From positions 372,001 through 436,000 of the forward strand of contig NZ_VTUZ01000001.1 in the NCBI RefSeq assembly GCF_008369935.1: 64,000 nucleotides of DNA, given 5' to 3'. This document shows, in pieces, positions 9,779-20,403 of the stretch. Under the pieces are notes generated by a model that did not search any database, was not told the origin of the DNA, and saw nothing but the letters and a program-made list of their open reading frames with translations. Origin of the DNA: Paraburkholderia panacisoli (GTDB taxonomy: Bacteria; Pseudomonadota; Gammaproteobacteria; Burkholderiales; Burkholderiaceae). The position numbers were made by a program, and so were the translations under genes. Every line of letters starts with the position of its first letter. Within the stretch, counting starts at the first letter, position 1.

Positions 9779-10318
9779 ATGAAAATCGCAAAGAACACCG
9801 TCGTGTCGGTCGCTTACAAGCTATCGGATGCGCAGGGCAATCTGATTGAAGAAAGCGACGAGCCGATGGTCTATCTGCACGGCGGCTATGATGGCACGTT
9901 CCCCAAGATCGAGGAAGAGCTCGACGGCCACGAGGCCGGCTTCGAGACTCAGATTCAGCTTGAACCGCAAGACGCGTTCGGCGAGTACGACCCCGATCTC
10001 GTGAAGATCGAGCCGCGCGATCGTTTCCCGGAACCGCTCGAAGTCGGCATGCAATTCGAAGGCACGCCGGAAGAAGGCGACGAGGACCTCGATTCGCTGG
10101 TCTACGTGGTTACCGACGTCGCGGAAGACAAAGTCGTGCTCGACGGCAATCATCCGCTCGCGGGCATGGCGTTGCGGTTCGCGCTGACCGTGAAAGACGT
10201 GCGCCCGGCTACGGAAGACGAAATCCAGCACGAACATGCGCACGGCGCCGACGGCCTTGAAATCCTCGACGAAGACGACGAGGAAGACGACGACAAGTCA
10301 GGGCCCACTCTGCACTGA
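9779..10318 (+). CDS. slyD: SlyD-like FKBP peptidyl-prolyl isomerase / chaperone
   Basis: 179 aa from ATG 9779 with CTGGAG upstream. Bacterial FKBP of the SlyD type: a split FKBP domain (MKIAKNTVVSVAYKLSDAQG...; LVYVVTDVAEDKVVLDGNHP) with the inserted IF chaperone domain between about residues 65 and 125. The C-terminus is acidic ([15 protein letters not shown]) with scattered His (HEHAHG), replacing the Cys/His-rich metal tail of E. coli SlyD, so nickel storage may be weaker. Cytoplasmic proline isomerase and holdase. Its last 21 bp overlap the convergent minus-strand gene. Confidence 0.92.
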   Translation: MKIAKNTVVSVAYKLSDAQGNLIEESDEPMVYLHGGYDGTFPKIEEELDGHEAGFETQIQLEPQDAFGEYDPDLVKIEPRDRFPEPLEVGMQFEGTPEEGDEDLDSLVYVVTDVAEDKVVLDGNHPLAGMALRFALTVKDVRPATEDEIQHEHAHGADGLEILDEDDEEDDDKSGPTLH

Positions 10319-11668
10319 ACTTGCCGGCACGCCGCCCGGTACGTTCAGGCCTGAAGCAGCGCCCGGCGTGCGCGGCGCCGTGGCCGGCGGCGCAGGCGGC
10401 GCCGACAACGGCGGCCCGTATGCGCCGCCACCCTGGTCGGCCGGTATGCGCGGTTGCTGATCCGGTTGTGGCTCTCCGGGCGTTTGCAACAGCGGCGGCA
10501 ATTCCGACGCGGGTCCGAGTGCCGGCACAGCCGGCATCGACGCAGCCGGCACCTCGCGCGTCAGCACGGGTTGCGCGGTAGGCATCGGCATCTGCTTCGG
10601 TACCTCGCGCACGCTCACACGGAACGGCGGTTTTCTACCGAGTTCCGCATCAATCTGAATCCACTGGTTAAGACGATCATGCGGCGCAATCGCGACACGC
10701 GTGAGATTCGTCACCAGCATCCCTTTGTCATTGCGTAGCGGTTGATCGATCACGAAGCCGCCGCTCGCGGCTTCGTCGTCGCAATGAATCACCAGCACGG
10801 GCCCGTGGAAAATCTGCGCGAGCTTGACGAGGCTACGCTTGAATTCCAGAAAGCCGTCGCGGCGTGGGCTGTGCGCAAAGCGCAGCCACGCGAAGCGATC
10901 GGGCCGTTCATAACGCTCCGGATCGGGGTCGCCCTGAATGAACACGACGACCGCGCGCGCTTCGCGGCGTTTCGCATATTCGCCGGCGTGCTCGAGCCAG
11001 AAAGCGTTGGCGATGACCCGATCTTCGAATTCGCCGTTGCGGCCGCCCGCGGTCAGGTAATGATTGTTCGGGCCGGGTGCGTTGAGCCCGACGAACACGA
11101 TGTCACCCGCTTGCCAGCGCACGTTTTCGCGAAACGGACGAAAGCGCGAGACCTCGCTTTCCCGCGTCAGCGCGATAGGGTTCTGGCCCATCGACGTGGA
11201 GTCTGCGAACAGCGTTTGACGCAGCAGGTCGAGCCGCTCCACCGGATCGAAGCCGCCAGCCTCGGCCGTGCCGCAGTCGACCCAGTCGTGCTGGCCCGGA
11301 ATGAAGAAGAGGGGATGCCGTGAAGTTTCGAGCAGCGCCTGGCGGCGCTCGTAGAGCGCATCGCGGCAGGCTTCCTTCGGTCCCTTCAGATTGCCGTTGT
11401 AGACGATGAACGACACGTCGCGCTCACGGCCGATCGCGTCGATCAGCCGTTGCGTGGCGGCTTCGTCGGCGGCGCTGTGCATCGTGTTGGCGATCACTGC
11501 GAAGGTGAAGCGCGGCGCGGCGGCGTTGGCAGGCGTTGCGAACGTAAAAAATGCAGCGGACAGTGCCGCGAACCACCTTGGAGCGCCGGTGAGCGAGAAG
11601 GCGAAATTCAGCGCCGCGCGAAGTCGGCGCGGTCGCTGGACAGGATTGTGGGCGTCAATGATCCGCAT
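10298..11668 (-). CDS. Exported calcineurin-phosphoesterase-like protein with degenerate active site
   Basis: 456 aa from ATG 11668, which overlaps the mutS stop by 14 bp, suggesting translational coupling. The segment [20 protein letters not shown] is a signal peptide cleaved near residue 48. The body resembles periplasmic metallophosphoesterases, but the metal-binding motifs look altered: the usual D-x-P/H site reads ANTMH (60-64), GD-x-K reads NGNLKG (91-96) and GDNEWTDC reads GQHDWVDC (125-132). The C-terminal ~100 residues are Pro/Ala/Gly-rich and look disordered. It may therefore be a pseudo-enzyme or use other ligands. The 3' end overlaps slyD tail to tail. Confidence 0.7.
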   Translation of the reverse strand: MRIIDAHNPVQRPRRLRAALNFAFSLTGAPRWFAALSAAFFTFATPANAAAPRFTFAVIANTMHSAADEAATQRLIDAIGRERDVSFIVYNGNLKGPKEACRDALYERRQALLETSRHPLFFIPGQHDWVDCGTAEAGGFDPVERLDLLRQTLFADSTSMGQNPIALTRESEVSRFRPFRENVRWQAGDIVFVGLNAPGPNNHYLTAGGRNGEFEDRVIANAFWLEHAGEYAKRREARAVVVFIQGDPDPERYERPDRFAWLRFAHSPRRDGFLEFKRSLVKLAQIFHGPVLVIHCDDEAASGGFVIDQPLRNDKGMLVTNLTRVAIAPHDRLNQWIQIDAELGRKPPFRVSVREVPKQMPMPTAQPVLTREVPAASMPAVPALGPASELPPLLQTPGEPQPDQQPRIPADQGGGAYGPPLSAPPAPPATAPRTPGAASGLNVPGGVPASSVQSGP

Positions 11669-14339
11669 CCGGCGCGGCGGCCAGTTCGTGCAGTTCGTAC
11701 AACAGGTCGAGTGCTTCGCGGGGCCGCAGATCGTTTGGATCAATGCCGCGCAATCGTTCGACGAGCGCCTGCATCGCGGGTGATACCACTGGCGCATCGG
11801 ACCCGGCATCGCGCTCGTCGTCCGCGTCCTCGGCCATCGGCGCGGGTGCGGAGAACAGGTCGAGTTGCGGCGCGGGCTGCGCGGCCGATTGCTGCTCGAG
11901 ATGCGCGAGATGCTTGCGCGCCGCCCGAATCACCGCGTTCGGCACGCCGGCCAGTTGCGCGACCTGCAGGCCGTAGCTCTGATTGGCCGGCCCTTCGTTG
12001 ACCGCATGCAGGAACACGATGCCGTGCCCATGCTCGACTGCCGACAGGTGCACGTTGGCCGCGTGTGGAAACTCCGCCGGCAATTGCGTCAGTTCGAAGT
12101 AGTGCGTGGCGAACAGCGTATGGCAGCCGTTATGAGCGAGCAGATGCCGTGCGATCGCCCACGCCAGCGCGAGCCCGTCGAAGGTCGACGTGCCGCGGCC
12201 GATTTCATCCATCAGCACGAGACTCTGCGGCGTCGCGTCGTTCAGGATCGCGGCGGCTTCGGTCATTTCGACCATGAAGGTGGAGCGGCCGCCGGCCAGG
12301 TCGTCGGCCGCGCCGATCCGCGTGAAGATGCGGTCGATCGGCCCGAACGCCGCGCGCCGCGCCGGTACGTAGCTGCCCACATACGCGAGCAATGCGATCA
12401 GCGCGGTCTGCCGCATGAAGGTCGATTTACCGCCCATGTTCGGGCCGGTGATCAAGAGCAGCTTGCGCTCGGGCGTGAGCGTGCAGTCGTTGGCGATGAA
12501 CTGCTCGACCTGCGCCTCGACAACCGGGTGCCGTCCCTGTTCGATCTCGATGCCGGTGTCGGGCGAGAACGTGGGCGCAACCCAGTCGAGCGCGCGGGCG
12601 CGTTCGGCGAACGCGGCGAGCAGATCGAGTTCGGCGAGCGCCGACGCGACCCGCTGGCACTCCGGAATAAACGGCAGCAACGACTGCAGCAACGCGTCGT
12701 ATAGCGAACGTTCGCGCGCGAGCGCGCGTTCTTGCGCGGACAGCGCCTTATCCTCGAAGGTTTTCAACTCCGGCGTGATGTAGCGCTCGGCGTTCTTCAG
12801 CGTCTGACGGCGGCGGTAGTCGTCGGGCACCTTGTCGGTCTGGCCGCGCGTGACTTCGATATAGAAGCCGTGCACCTTGTTGTACTCGACGCGCAGATTG
12901 CCGATGCCCGTGCGCACACGCTCGCGCGTTTCGAGGTCGATCAGGAACTGTCCGCAGTTCTCCGAAATATCGCGGAGTTCGTCGAGTTCCGCGTCGTAGC
13001 CTCGCGCGATCACGCCACCGTCGCGCACCATCGCCGCCGGCTCCTGCGCGACCGCGCGGCTGAGCAGGTCGACGCAGGCTTGCGGCGGCTCCAGCGACGC
13101 GTCGATACGCGCCAGCGAATCCGCGTTGGAGGACACGGCTGCAAGCTGCGTGCGCAACTCGGGCAGCGCGATGAACGTGTCGCGCAGGCTCGACAGATCG
13201 CGCGGCCGCGCCGACAGCAACGCGAGACGCCCGGTGATCCGTTCGATGTCCGAAATCTGCCGCAACGCGCCGCGCAGCGTGTCGACGTCGGCGCCCGGCG
13301 GCGCGTCGAGCAATGCGCCGATGGCCTGCTGACGCGCCTGCGCCACCGCATGGTCGCGCGGCGGATGATGCAGCCAGTGACGCAGCAAGCGGCTGCCCAT
13401 GGTCGTGCAGCAGGTATCGAGTAACGAGCACAGCGTGGGCGATTCGGTGCCGCGCAGTGTTTCAGTGAGTTCGAGGTTGCGGCGCGTGGCGGGGTCGAGG
13501 CCGATATATTCGGATTCGTACTCGACCTTCAGGCTGCGTACGTGGCGCAATTGCTGGCCTTGCGTGGCCGCCGCATACAGCAGCAACGCGCCCGCCGCGC
13601 CGCATGCGCAAGTCAGCGAATGCGCGCCGAAGCCGTCGAGCCCCGCCACTTCCAGTTGATCGCACAGGCGTTGCGTGCCCGACGCGATATCGAAGTGCCA
13701 GACCGGCACGCGCGTGAGCGCGCCCGCGTTGACGGGTGGCGTCCAGCTTGGCGAATCGGCGGCGTTGTCGGCGACCAGAATTTCCGCGGGACGAATGCGT
13801 TCAAGCGCCGCCGCCACCTGGTCGGGGGCGACTTCCGCGAGGCGCAGCGCGCCGCTCGCCAGATTCAGCCACGCGAGGCCGACGCTGGTCGCGACGCCGC
13901 GCCGGTTGTGCGCGACGCACATGGCCAGCAGATAAACGTCGTTCTTGTCGGACAGCAGCGCGGCGTCCGTCAGCGTGCCCGGCGTGACGACGCGCACCAC
14001 CTTGCGCTCGACCGGGCCTTTCGACGTAGCCGGATCGCCGATCTGCTCGCAAATCGCGACGGATTCGCCAAGCTTCACCAGCTTGGCCAGATATTGTTCG
14101 ACTGCGTGATGCGGCACACCCGCCATCCTGATCGGATTGCCGCCCGATGCGCCGCGTTGCGTGAGCGTCAGGTCGAGCAGGCGCGCGGCTTTTTCCGCGT
14201 CTTCGAAAAAGAGTTCGTAGAAGTCGCCCATCCGGTAGAACACCAGCGTGCCCGGATGCTCCGCCTTGATGCGAAGGTACTGCTGCATCATTGGCGTGTG
14301 TTGTGCGACGTCGTTGGCCGCTGCGGTTTGAATGCCCAT
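11655..14339 (-). CDS. mutS: DNA mismatch repair ATPase MutS
   Basis: 894 aa, full length for the family (E. coli 853). The mismatch-reading Phe-x-Glu is F40/E42 in [16 protein letters not shown]. The Walker A is GPNMGGKST at 632-640, Walker B near [15 protein letters not shown], and a conserved FATHYFELT follows. A C-terminal helical dimerisation segment ([17 protein letters not shown]) is present. MutS recognises mispairs and recruits MutL. It is the leading gene of a pair with the overlapping phosphoesterase-like gene. No disruption is seen, so mismatch repair should be intact as far as MutS goes. Confidence 0.98.
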   Translation of the reverse strand: MGIQTAAANDVAQHTPMMQQYLRIKAEHPGTLVFYRMGDFYELFFEDAEKAARLLDLTLTQRGASGGNPIRMAGVPHHAVEQYLAKLVKLGESVAICEQIGDPATSKGPVERKVVRVVTPGTLTDAALLSDKNDVYLLAMCVAHNRRGVATSVGLAWLNLASGALRLAEVAPDQVAAALERIRPAEILVADNAADSPSWTPPVNAGALTRVPVWHFDIASGTQRLCDQLEVAGLDGFGAHSLTCACGAAGALLLYAAATQGQQLRHVRSLKVEYESEYIGLDPATRRNLELTETLRGTESPTLCSLLDTCCTTMGSRLLRHWLHHPPRDHAVAQARQQAIGALLDAPPGADVDTLRGALRQISDIERITGRLALLSARPRDLSSLRDTFIALPELRTQLAAVSSNADSLARIDASLEPPQACVDLLSRAVAQEPAAMVRDGGVIARGYDAELDELRDISENCGQFLIDLETRERVRTGIGNLRVEYNKVHGFYIEVTRGQTDKVPDDYRRRQTLKNAERYITPELKTFEDKALSAQERALARERSLYDALLQSLLPFIPECQRVASALAELDLLAAFAERARALDWVAPTFSPDTGIEIEQGRHPVVEAQVEQFIANDCTLTPERKLLLITGPNMGGKSTFMRQTALIALLAYVGSYVPARRAAFGPIDRIFTRIGAADDLAGGRSTFMVEMTEAAAILNDATPQSLVLMDEIGRGTSTFDGLALAWAIARHLLAHNGCHTLFATHYFELTQLPAEFPHAANVHLSAVEHGHGIVFLHAVNEGPANQSYGLQVAQLAGVPNAVIRAARKHLAHLEQQSAAQPAPQLDLFSAPAPMAEDADDERDAGSDAPVVSPAMQALVERLRGIDPNDLRPREALDLLYELHELAAAPDADH

Positions 14340-14499
14340 CCTCGGTGTCTTCTTGCGTTAGCTGTTCAGGGCGTGAGTTTAACCCGCCGGCGCGACGAGC
14401 GGACCCTGGCCGGATGGCCAATCCGTGCAGCGGGCTTCATCGTCACCCCGTCGACGATTGCGCTCGCTTGAACGCGCCGCATCCATTCGCGGCGAGCCA

Positions 14500-15798
14500 T
14501 CATTCCTTGATCATCGTCCGCATGTTCACCGTGCGCTCGTTCAATGCGCTGCGCCGTTTGGCGAGCCACATCATGAACGTGATGAAACTGCCGAACACGA
14601 CGATGATCCATTGCGCCGGCATCTTCGCGGTGAGCAGCAGCGCGTACACGCCGAGCATCAGTAGCACCGCGAGGTTCTGGTTGAAATTCTGCACGGCGAT
14701 CGAATGGCCGGCCGACAGCAGCGTCGCGCCGCGATGCTGGAGAATCGCGTTCATCGGCACGATGAAAAAGCCCGACAGCGCGCCGAGCAGAATCATCAGC
14801 GGATACGCGAGCAGGATGTAGATCGGCGCGACGTACGAGCCGATGCGTAGGCCCGCGCCCGCCGGGAACAGATCCTTGTTGTAGAAGGCCATCGCGATCG
14901 CCACCGCGCCGGTCAGAATGCCGACCGGCAGCACCCGCAGCGATTTGCGCAACGGAATCAGCGCGGCTGCCGCGGCCGCGCCGACCGCGATGCCCAGTCC
15001 CGTCACGCCCTGCATCACCGCCGCCTTCGATAGCGACAGCCCGAGGTTGACGTTCGCCCATTTGAGCACCAGCAATTGCAGCGTCACCGCGCCGCCCCAC
15101 ATCAGCGTCGTCACCCACAGCGCGATCTGCGCGAGCTTGTCGGCCCACAGCACGTTGAAGCAGTGGTAGAAGTCGCCGACCAGTTTCCTCGGTTCTGATA
15201 GGAGATTCGGATAACGCGCGCCGGTGTCGGGAATGAAGATGTTGATCGCGGCGGCGATTGCGTAAGTGATCATCACCGCGAACATCGCCAGATCGGCCGA
15301 CGAACGGATCAACGGCAAGTGCGCGTGCGCGACGAATCTGTCGGCGAAGCTGCTGATCAGCGCGCCGCCCACCATCGTGCCGACGATCGTCGACAGCACC
15401 GTCGCCGATTCGAGCCACGCGTTCGCTTTGACGAGCGTTTCGGCGGGCAGCAGCTCGGTGAGGATGCCGTACTTGGCGGGCGAATACGCGGCGGCGCCGA
15501 AGCCGACCACGCCGTAGGCGATCATCGGGTGGACGCCGGCGATCATCAGCAGGCAGCCGCTCGCCTTCAGCGCGTTGGAGATGAACATCACGTGGCGCTT
15601 TTGCATCGAGTCGGCGAACGCGCCGACGAACGGTGCGAGCAGCACGTACGAGACAGTAAAGAAAATCTGCAGCAGCGGCGTGACCCAGGCAGCTGAGCGA
15701 ATCACGGAGAGCAATGCGATGGCGGCGATCAACAGTGCATTGTCCGCGAGCGACGAAATGAACTGCGCCGCGATGATTGTGTAGAAGCCTTTTTTCAT
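14500..15798 (-). CDS. lplT: Lysophospholipid transporter LplT (MFS)
   Basis: 432 aa starting MKKGFYTIIAAQFISS at ATG 15798; upstream in-frame codons give an Arg-rich stretch unlike a transporter. About twelve hydrophobic segments and MFS-like loops (FVGAFADSMQKRHVMF) are visible. The start and the DNALLIAAIALL segment fit LplT, which flips lysophospholipids across the inner membrane for re-acylation. In Enterobacteria lplT is coupled to the acyltransferase aas; no such partner is adjacent here. It lies 160 bp downstream of mutS in the opposite sense of transcription order (same strand). Confidence 0.9.
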   Translation of the reverse strand: MKKGFYTIIAAQFISSLADNALLIAAIALLSVIRSAAWVTPLLQIFFTVSYVLLAPFVGAFADSMQKRHVMFISNALKASGCLLMIAGVHPMIAYGVVGFGAAAYSPAKYGILTELLPAETLVKANAWLESATVLSTIVGTMVGGALISSFADRFVAHAHLPLIRSSADLAMFAVMITYAIAAAINIFIPDTGARYPNLLSEPRKLVGDFYHCFNVLWADKLAQIALWVTTLMWGGAVTLQLLVLKWANVNLGLSLSKAAVMQGVTGLGIAVGAAAAAALIPLRKSLRVLPVGILTGAVAIAMAFYNKDLFPAGAGLRIGSYVAPIYILLAYPLMILLGALSGFFIVPMNAILQHRGATLLSAGHSIAVQNFNQNLAVLLMLGVYALLLTAKMPAQWIIVVFGSFITFMMWLAKRRSALNERTVNMRTMIKE

Positions 15799-15973
15799 GA
15801 AGCGGATGGGAAGCTGCGCGCGAGTCGGGAGCGGGGCGGTCGCGGGCCGGGCCCGGATCGCGCGCATGGCAAGGCGCAGCGAGAACCGCGCGAAACGCAG
15901 CCGGGCGAAGCAGCGCGCCGGCGCGGCATCCCGCTTTGTAGCACGAACGTCCGCGCGATGCAGAGCCGCCAAC

Positions 15974-15995
15974 AAAAAAGCGGCCGAAGCCGCTT
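15974..15995 (-). terminator. Terminator downstream of suhB
   Basis: Stem AAGCGGC / GCCGCTT with a tetraloop; read on the minus strand it is followed by TTTTTT. Located 80 bp after the suhB stop. Confidence 0.75.
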
Positions 15996-16074
15996 CTTTG
16001 TTCCGCATACCGGCGCATGGGCCGGATCAAGGCCGAGCCGATCTCGGCTCAGGCTGACCCGACCACAGCCAGTC

Positions 16075-16878
16075 TCAAGCCGATTGTTCGCGCGTGCGGC
16101 TGTAGCGCGACAGGACCGGGATCATCTGCGCGTAGATCTTCGGGTTGCCCGCGACGATTTCGCCCACGTGCAGGAAGTCCGAGTCGCCCGTGTAGTTGCC
16201 GACGAGGCCGCCGGCTTCCGTGATCAGCAGGCTGCCCGCGGCGACGTCCCACGGATTCAGGCCCTGCTCGAAGAAGCCGTCCATGCGGCCGGCGGCGACG
16301 TTCGCCAGATCGAGCGCGGCTGCGCCCGGGCGGCGCAGACCCGCGCAGGCGACGGTCATTTCGGCGAACTGGCGGCCATAGGCTTCGAGGCCGTCCGTTT
16401 CGCGGAACGGGAAGCCGGTGCCGATCAGGCCGTCGGCCAGACGGTCGCGCTTGGCAACGCGGATGCGGCGATCGTTCAGGAACGCGCCACGGCCGCGCGA
16501 CGCGGTGTACAGGTCGTTGCGGGTCGGGTCGTAGACCACCGCCTGCGTCACGGTGCCCTTGTGCGCGAGCGCGATCGACACGCAGTAGTACGGGAAGCCG
16601 TGGATGAAGTTGGTGGTGCCGTCGAGCGGATCGATGATCCACTGGTATTCCGAGTCGTGGTCCGACTTGCCGGATTCTTCGGCGAGGATCGCGTGATCGG
16701 GGTAGGCGGTCTTCAGCGTGTCGATGATCGCCGCTTCGGACGCTTTGTCGACCTCCGTGACGAAATCGTTGTGCTGCTTCTTGCTGACCTGGATCAGATC
16801 GAGGTCGAGCGACGCGCGGTTGATGATCTGGGCTGCGCGGCGCGCGGCCTTCACAGCGATATTGAGCATGGGATGCAT
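16075..16878 (-). CDS. suhB: Inositol-1-monophosphatase SuhB
   Basis: 267 aa from ATG 16878, chosen because AAAGGA precedes it. Li+-sensitive inositol monophosphatase fold: metal and phosphate ligands in ILAEESG (Glu), [15 protein letters not shown] and [17 protein letters not shown]. Beyond phosphatase activity, SuhB of enterobacteria joins the Nus-factor rRNA antitermination complex; whether this one does is inference. It diverges from trmJ across a 532-bp gap containing a strong GC hairpin that would fall in its 5' leader. Confidence 0.95.
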   Translation of the reverse strand: MHPMLNIAVKAARRAAQIINRASLDLDLIQVSKKQHNDFVTEVDKASEAAIIDTLKTAYPDHAILAEESGKSDHDSEYQWIIDPLDGTTNFIHGFPYYCVSIALAHKGTVTQAVVYDPTRNDLYTASRGRGAFLNDRRIRVAKRDRLADGLIGTGFPFRETDGLEAYGRQFAEMTVACAGLRRPGAAALDLANVAAGRMDGFFEQGLNPWDVAAGSLLITEAGGLVGNYTGDSDFLHVGEIVAGNPKIYAQMIPVLSRYSRTREQSA

Positions 16879-17410
16879 GAGACTGGATCCTTTGTGCCGG
16901 GGCAGCACGGCTGCTGGCCGGTAAATGAGCGCTGAAGCGCCGACTGGCGCCCGAAGAGGCGCGAAAACAGCACGGAACGGCCGCCCGGCACAGGACCGGT
17001 GCGCATTCCGCCGACGGAGACGAATTGAATAAGAACGAGGCGCCCGGCTGAGCAGAGGCTGAAGCCGGGCGCGAATATCAGTATTTTACCTGAGTCCGGG
17101 CGGCGCGACAGCGTTCGCGGCGCGGTGTGGATGTGATGGGGCCGTGATGGGGCTCCTGCCGGGTCGCCATGGGGCAGTGGCACGGCGTCGACATCGAGGC
17201 CGTCAGATGACGCCAAACCGGCAATCGCATGGCTTCGAACAGGCAGCCCTATCGCGCGAATCCGCCGCCATTGTCCCCAGCAAATTGCGCCGGTATTCCC
17301 GTATGATCCTCAGCAAGACGCAGCGGCAAGCAGCACGAGAAGCACCGGCATTTCGGACCCCACCCGCGGTTGGCGCTACCATACGCGTCTTTAGCTTGCA
17401 GAATTCCATC
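16879..17410. other. Intergenic region between suhB and trmJ
   Basis: No convincing gene. Contains the leader of suhB with a perfect 10-bp hairpin and a possible minus-strand -10 TAAAAT (17083-17088), then GC-rich sequence leading to trmJ. A TATGAT at about 17302 could be a trmJ -10, but no -35 pairs with it. Confidence 0.6.
17040..17072 (-). promoter_or_regulatory. GC-rich hairpin in predicted suhB leader
   Basis: Perfect inverted repeat GCGCCCGGCT / AGCCGGGCGC separated by 13 bases. On the minus strand it lies just after a TAAAAT element and about 160 bases before the suhB start. The following bases are only moderately T-rich, so it is a weak terminator at best. Confidence 0.5.
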
Positions 17411-18256
17411 GTGGACCACCCGCACCATTCTTCCGATCCCGCCGTGGCCGACCTGCGCGGCGGCTTCACTTCGACCCGCTTCGTGCTAGTCGAGCCCAGT
17501 CATCCGGGCAACGTCGGCGCGGCGGCGCGCGCGCTGAAAACCATGGGGTTCTCGCGGCTCGTGCTGGTGTCGCCGCGCGTGCCGCACGTGCAGAGCGATC
17601 CGGAAGCGATCGCGATGGCGAGCGGCGCCGACGACGTGCTTGCGTCCGCGCACGTCGTGCCCACGCTCGCCGACGCGTTAAAAGGCGTGCACTGGTCCGT
17701 CGCACTGACCGCGCGGCTGCGCGAATACGGTCCGCCGCAGTGGACGCCGCGCGCCGCGGCCGCGGTCGCGCATCAGCAGGCGGTGCACGGCGAGATCGCG
17801 CTGGTGTTCGGCAACGAGCGCACGGGCCTGTCGAACGAGGACGTGGAGCGTTGCAGCGCGCTCGCGCATATTCCGGCCAATCCGGCCTACAGCTCGCTCA
17901 ATCTCGCGCAGGCCGTGCAGGTGTTGGCGTACGAGTTGCGCACGATGTATCTGTCGGCGGACGACTCGATGGCATCGGCACTTTCCGCGCCCACCGCGCT
18001 CCGGCCGAACGCGGCGCAAGCCGAGCCGTTCGGCGCGCGCGCGGCGAGCGACGAGATCGAAAGCATGTTCAGGCATCTGGAGAGCGCGCTCGTAGCGATC
18101 GACTTTCTCGATCCGGCCAATCCCAAGAAGCTGATGTCGCGTCTGCGGCGGCTGTTCGCGCGTTCGGGGCTCGAGCGCGAGGAAGTGAACATCGTGCGCG
18201 GCATCGCCAAGCACATCCTGCTGAAGGTGAAGCGACCCGGCGACGACCCATCCTGA
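17411..18256 (+). CDS. trmJ: tRNA (cytidine/uridine-2'-O-)-methyltransferase TrmJ
   Basis: 281 aa from a GTG at 17411 (MDHPHHSSD...). The start is uncertain because there is no clear ribosome binding site; the conserved part begins at [24 protein letters not shown] methyltransferase motifs: [23 protein letters not shown] and [16 protein letters not shown], which build the trefoil knot and the SAM site. TrmJ methylates the ribose of residue 32 in tRNA anticodon loops. The C-terminal helical extension (about 200-281) is family-typical. It is followed after 181 bp by cysE, a pairing common in proteobacteria. Confidence 0.92.
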   Translation: MDHPHHSSDPAVADLRGGFTSTRFVLVEPSHPGNVGAAARALKTMGFSRLVLVSPRVPHVQSDPEAIAMASGADDVLASAHVVPTLADALKGVHWSVALTARLREYGPPQWTPRAAAAVAHQQAVHGEIALVFGNERTGLSNEDVERCSALAHIPANPAYSSLNLAQAVQVLAYELRTMYLSADDSMASALSAPTALRPNAAQAEPFGARAASDEIESMFRHLESALVAIDFLDPANPKKLMSRLRRLFARSGLEREEVNIVRGIAKHILLKVKRPGDDPS

Positions 18257-18437
18257 GCCACGCCTTCGTCCAATGACGACGACCTTGCCGGCAGCGTGGG
18301 CTTCCGGCAGGTTTCGCGCAATCGACCTACAATCCTCGAAACGTTCTAACCAAATCTGCCGCCGTGCTATGCGGCAGTCGCGCCGTCATGCGCGACTGCG
18401 CGCCAGCGGTCTTTTCTCCCACAACACAGCCCCTGCC

Positions 18438-19289
18438 ATGTTCACGAGACTTCGCGAAGACATCGCCACGATCCGCGAGCGCGATCCCGCCGCCCGCAGC
18501 GCATGGGAAGTGCTGACGTGTTATCCGGGCTTGCATGCGCTCGTGCTGCACCGGCTCGCGCACGCGTGCTGGCAGGCGCGGCGCCGCTGGCTCGCGCGCT
18601 TCATCTCGCAGATGGCGCGCTTCATGACCGGTATCGAAATCCATCCGGGCGCGACGGTGGGGCGGCGCGTGTTCATCGACCACGGTATGGGTGTGGTGAT
18701 CGGTGAAACCGCGCAGATCGGCGACGACTGCACGATCTATCAGGGCGTGACGCTTGGTGGCACGTCGCTGACGCGGGGCGCGAAGCGGCACCCCACGCTC
18801 GAACGCGGGGTGATCGTCGGTGCGGGTGCGAAGGTGCTCGGCGGCTTCACGATCGGCGCGGACGCGAAGATCGGCTCGAACGCCGTGGTGACCAAGCCGG
18901 TGCCCGCACGCGGCACGGCGGTGGGCAATCCGGCGCGGATCATCGTGCCGGCGGCGGCAGCTTCGGTTGCGTCGGTCATGGCGACGGCGGCCACCGACGC
19001 CGGCTCAAGCGGTGACGCGTCGCGCGATGCGAAACGTGCGACCCCACGCAGCGAATTCTGCGCGTACGGCATTACGCCGAATGCGGACGACCCGGTGTCG
19101 CTGGCGATACACGGGCTGATCGATCATGCCGCCACGCAAGCGAAGCGTATCGATGAAATCGTCGACGCGCTGGAGCGGTTGGGCACGAGCCTCGAAGGTC
19201 TGCAAGGTGCGGATGCGGCGCTGCTCGACCTGCGACGTCTGTCAGCCGCGATTGCGGGGAAAGTGGAAGGGGCGGTGGCGGAGCGCTAG
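18438..19289 (+). CDS. cysE: Serine O-acetyltransferase CysE
   Basis: 283 aa from ATG 18438 ([20 protein letters not shown]). Makes O-acetylserine for cysteine synthesis. The left-handed beta-helix of hexapeptide repeats runs about residues 65-175 ([57 protein letters not shown]). It resembles the short-type CysE, but carries an extra ~105-residue C-terminal tail ending in an amphipathic helix ([18 protein letters not shown]). That tail replaces the region that usually binds CysK, so cysteine-synthase complex formation may differ. Located downstream of trmJ. Confidence 0.93.
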   Translation: MFTRLREDIATIRERDPAARSAWEVLTCYPGLHALVLHRLAHACWQARRRWLARFISQMARFMTGIEIHPGATVGRRVFIDHGMGVVIGETAQIGDDCTIYQGVTLGGTSLTRGAKRHPTLERGVIVGAGAKVLGGFTIGADAKIGSNAVVTKPVPARGTAVGNPARIIVPAAAASVASVMATAATDAGSSGDASRDAKRATPRSEFCAYGITPNADDPVSLAIHGLIDHAATQAKRIDEIVDALERLGTSLEGLQGADAALLDLRRLSAAIAGKVEGAVAER

Positions 19290-19569
19290 TTGATGGCTTT
19301 GGGCTGGCGCTTTGAGCGCTGGCCCGTTCGAGGGACCGCGTCAATCCGAAGGGCTAACCACGCAAGTTCGACATGATGGTTTCACGCAAGAGGGCATCAC
19401 GCAGGCACGAGTCGGGCAAGCCAGTTTGATGCAATCGATCTTCACGCGCGGGTAGCTTCACGCCGATCGGCTTCAGACGACAAGTCAGGCATCGCACAAC
19501 ACAGTCTCGAGCAAGCGAGGCTCGAAGCAACAGAACCCTGAAGCAAAAGAAGCCGCACCAAAACCAGTC

Positions 19570-20367
19570 TCAATCCAGCGGCAACGCCCGAATCCCATCC
19601 GCATCAATCCGCAGATACCCGCCGCGGCGCGTGCCGTGATCGAGATCCCAATCAGGCAGCACCCAGCGCGTGCCGCCCGGCTCGCGATGCCGCGCAGGCA
19701 GATGCGTGTGTCCGTGAATGATCGTCGCGGTCTTCGACGCCTTGAACAATGCGGCTACGGCTTTTGGCGTCACGTTGTACTTCATCGATACCGGCCGCGC
19801 GCGGCCATATTCGCTTTTCGAGCGCATGTTCTCGGCGAGCTTCTGCCGCCAGCGAAACGGCCAGGCGAGAAACAGCATCTGCGCGAAACGATTGCGCGCA
19901 AAATGCCGGAAGAACTGGTAACCATGGTCCGCGCTGCACAGCCCGTCGCCGTGCGCGAGCGCGACGCGTGTGCCGAAAGCGGTGATCACGAACGGGTCGG
20001 GCAGCCAGATTGCGCCGGCCGCTTTCATGAAGCGCTTGCCGAGCAGAAAGTCGCGGTTGCCGTGCATCAGGTAGAGCGCGATGCCGCGCTCCGACAGCGT
20101 ATGCAGCAGCGCGGCCATGCGTGCGACGAACGGCTCGGCCAGCATGTCGTCGCCGACCCAGTACTCGAACAGATCGCCGAGAATGAACACCGAGTCCGCC
20201 TGCTCGGCGGTGACGCGAATGAAATGTTCGAACGCGGCGACCGTGTGCGGAATCGCCTCGCTCAAATGAATGTCAGAGAGGAAAAAAAACGGGCGTGCGG
20301 CGTGCGGGCGTTTGCCCTCGCCAGGCACGCCCGCGGCGACGCTTCGCAGCGGCGTTTCTTGCAGCAT
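19570..20367 (-). CDS. lpxH: UDP-2,3-diacylglucosamine hydrolase LpxH
   Basis: 265 aa. Calcineurin-like phosphoesterase of lipid A synthesis that cleaves UDP-2,3-diacylglucosamine to lipid X at the inner membrane. Metal ligands visible: D32-x-H34 (FLSDIHLSEA), ILGDLFEYWVGDD, MHGNRDFLLG and IIHGHTHLPARH. The first ~25 residues precede the core and are longer than in E. coli (240 aa). It is last of the minus-strand group TPR-ppiA-ppiB-lpxH, 36 bp after ppiB. Confidence 0.95.
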   Translation of the reverse strand: MLQETPLRSVAAGVPGEGKRPHAARPFFFLSDIHLSEAIPHTVAAFEHFIRVTAEQADSVFILGDLFEYWVGDDMLAEPFVARMAALLHTLSERGIALYLMHGNRDFLLGKRFMKAAGAIWLPDPFVITAFGTRVALAHGDGLCSADHGYQFFRHFARNRFAQMLFLAWPFRWRQKLAENMRSKSEYGRARPVSMKYNVTPKAVAALFKASKTATIIHGHTHLPARHREPGGTRWVLPDWDLDHGTRRGGYLRIDADGIRALPLD

Positions 20368-20403
20368 TGAAGGTGCCTGATTCCAGTTCGAACGAATCGA
20401 CGC

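Noticed and set aside
17144..17410. Upstream extension of trmJ
   Set aside because: The N-terminal addition has no similarity to the family and overlaps promoter-like DNA.
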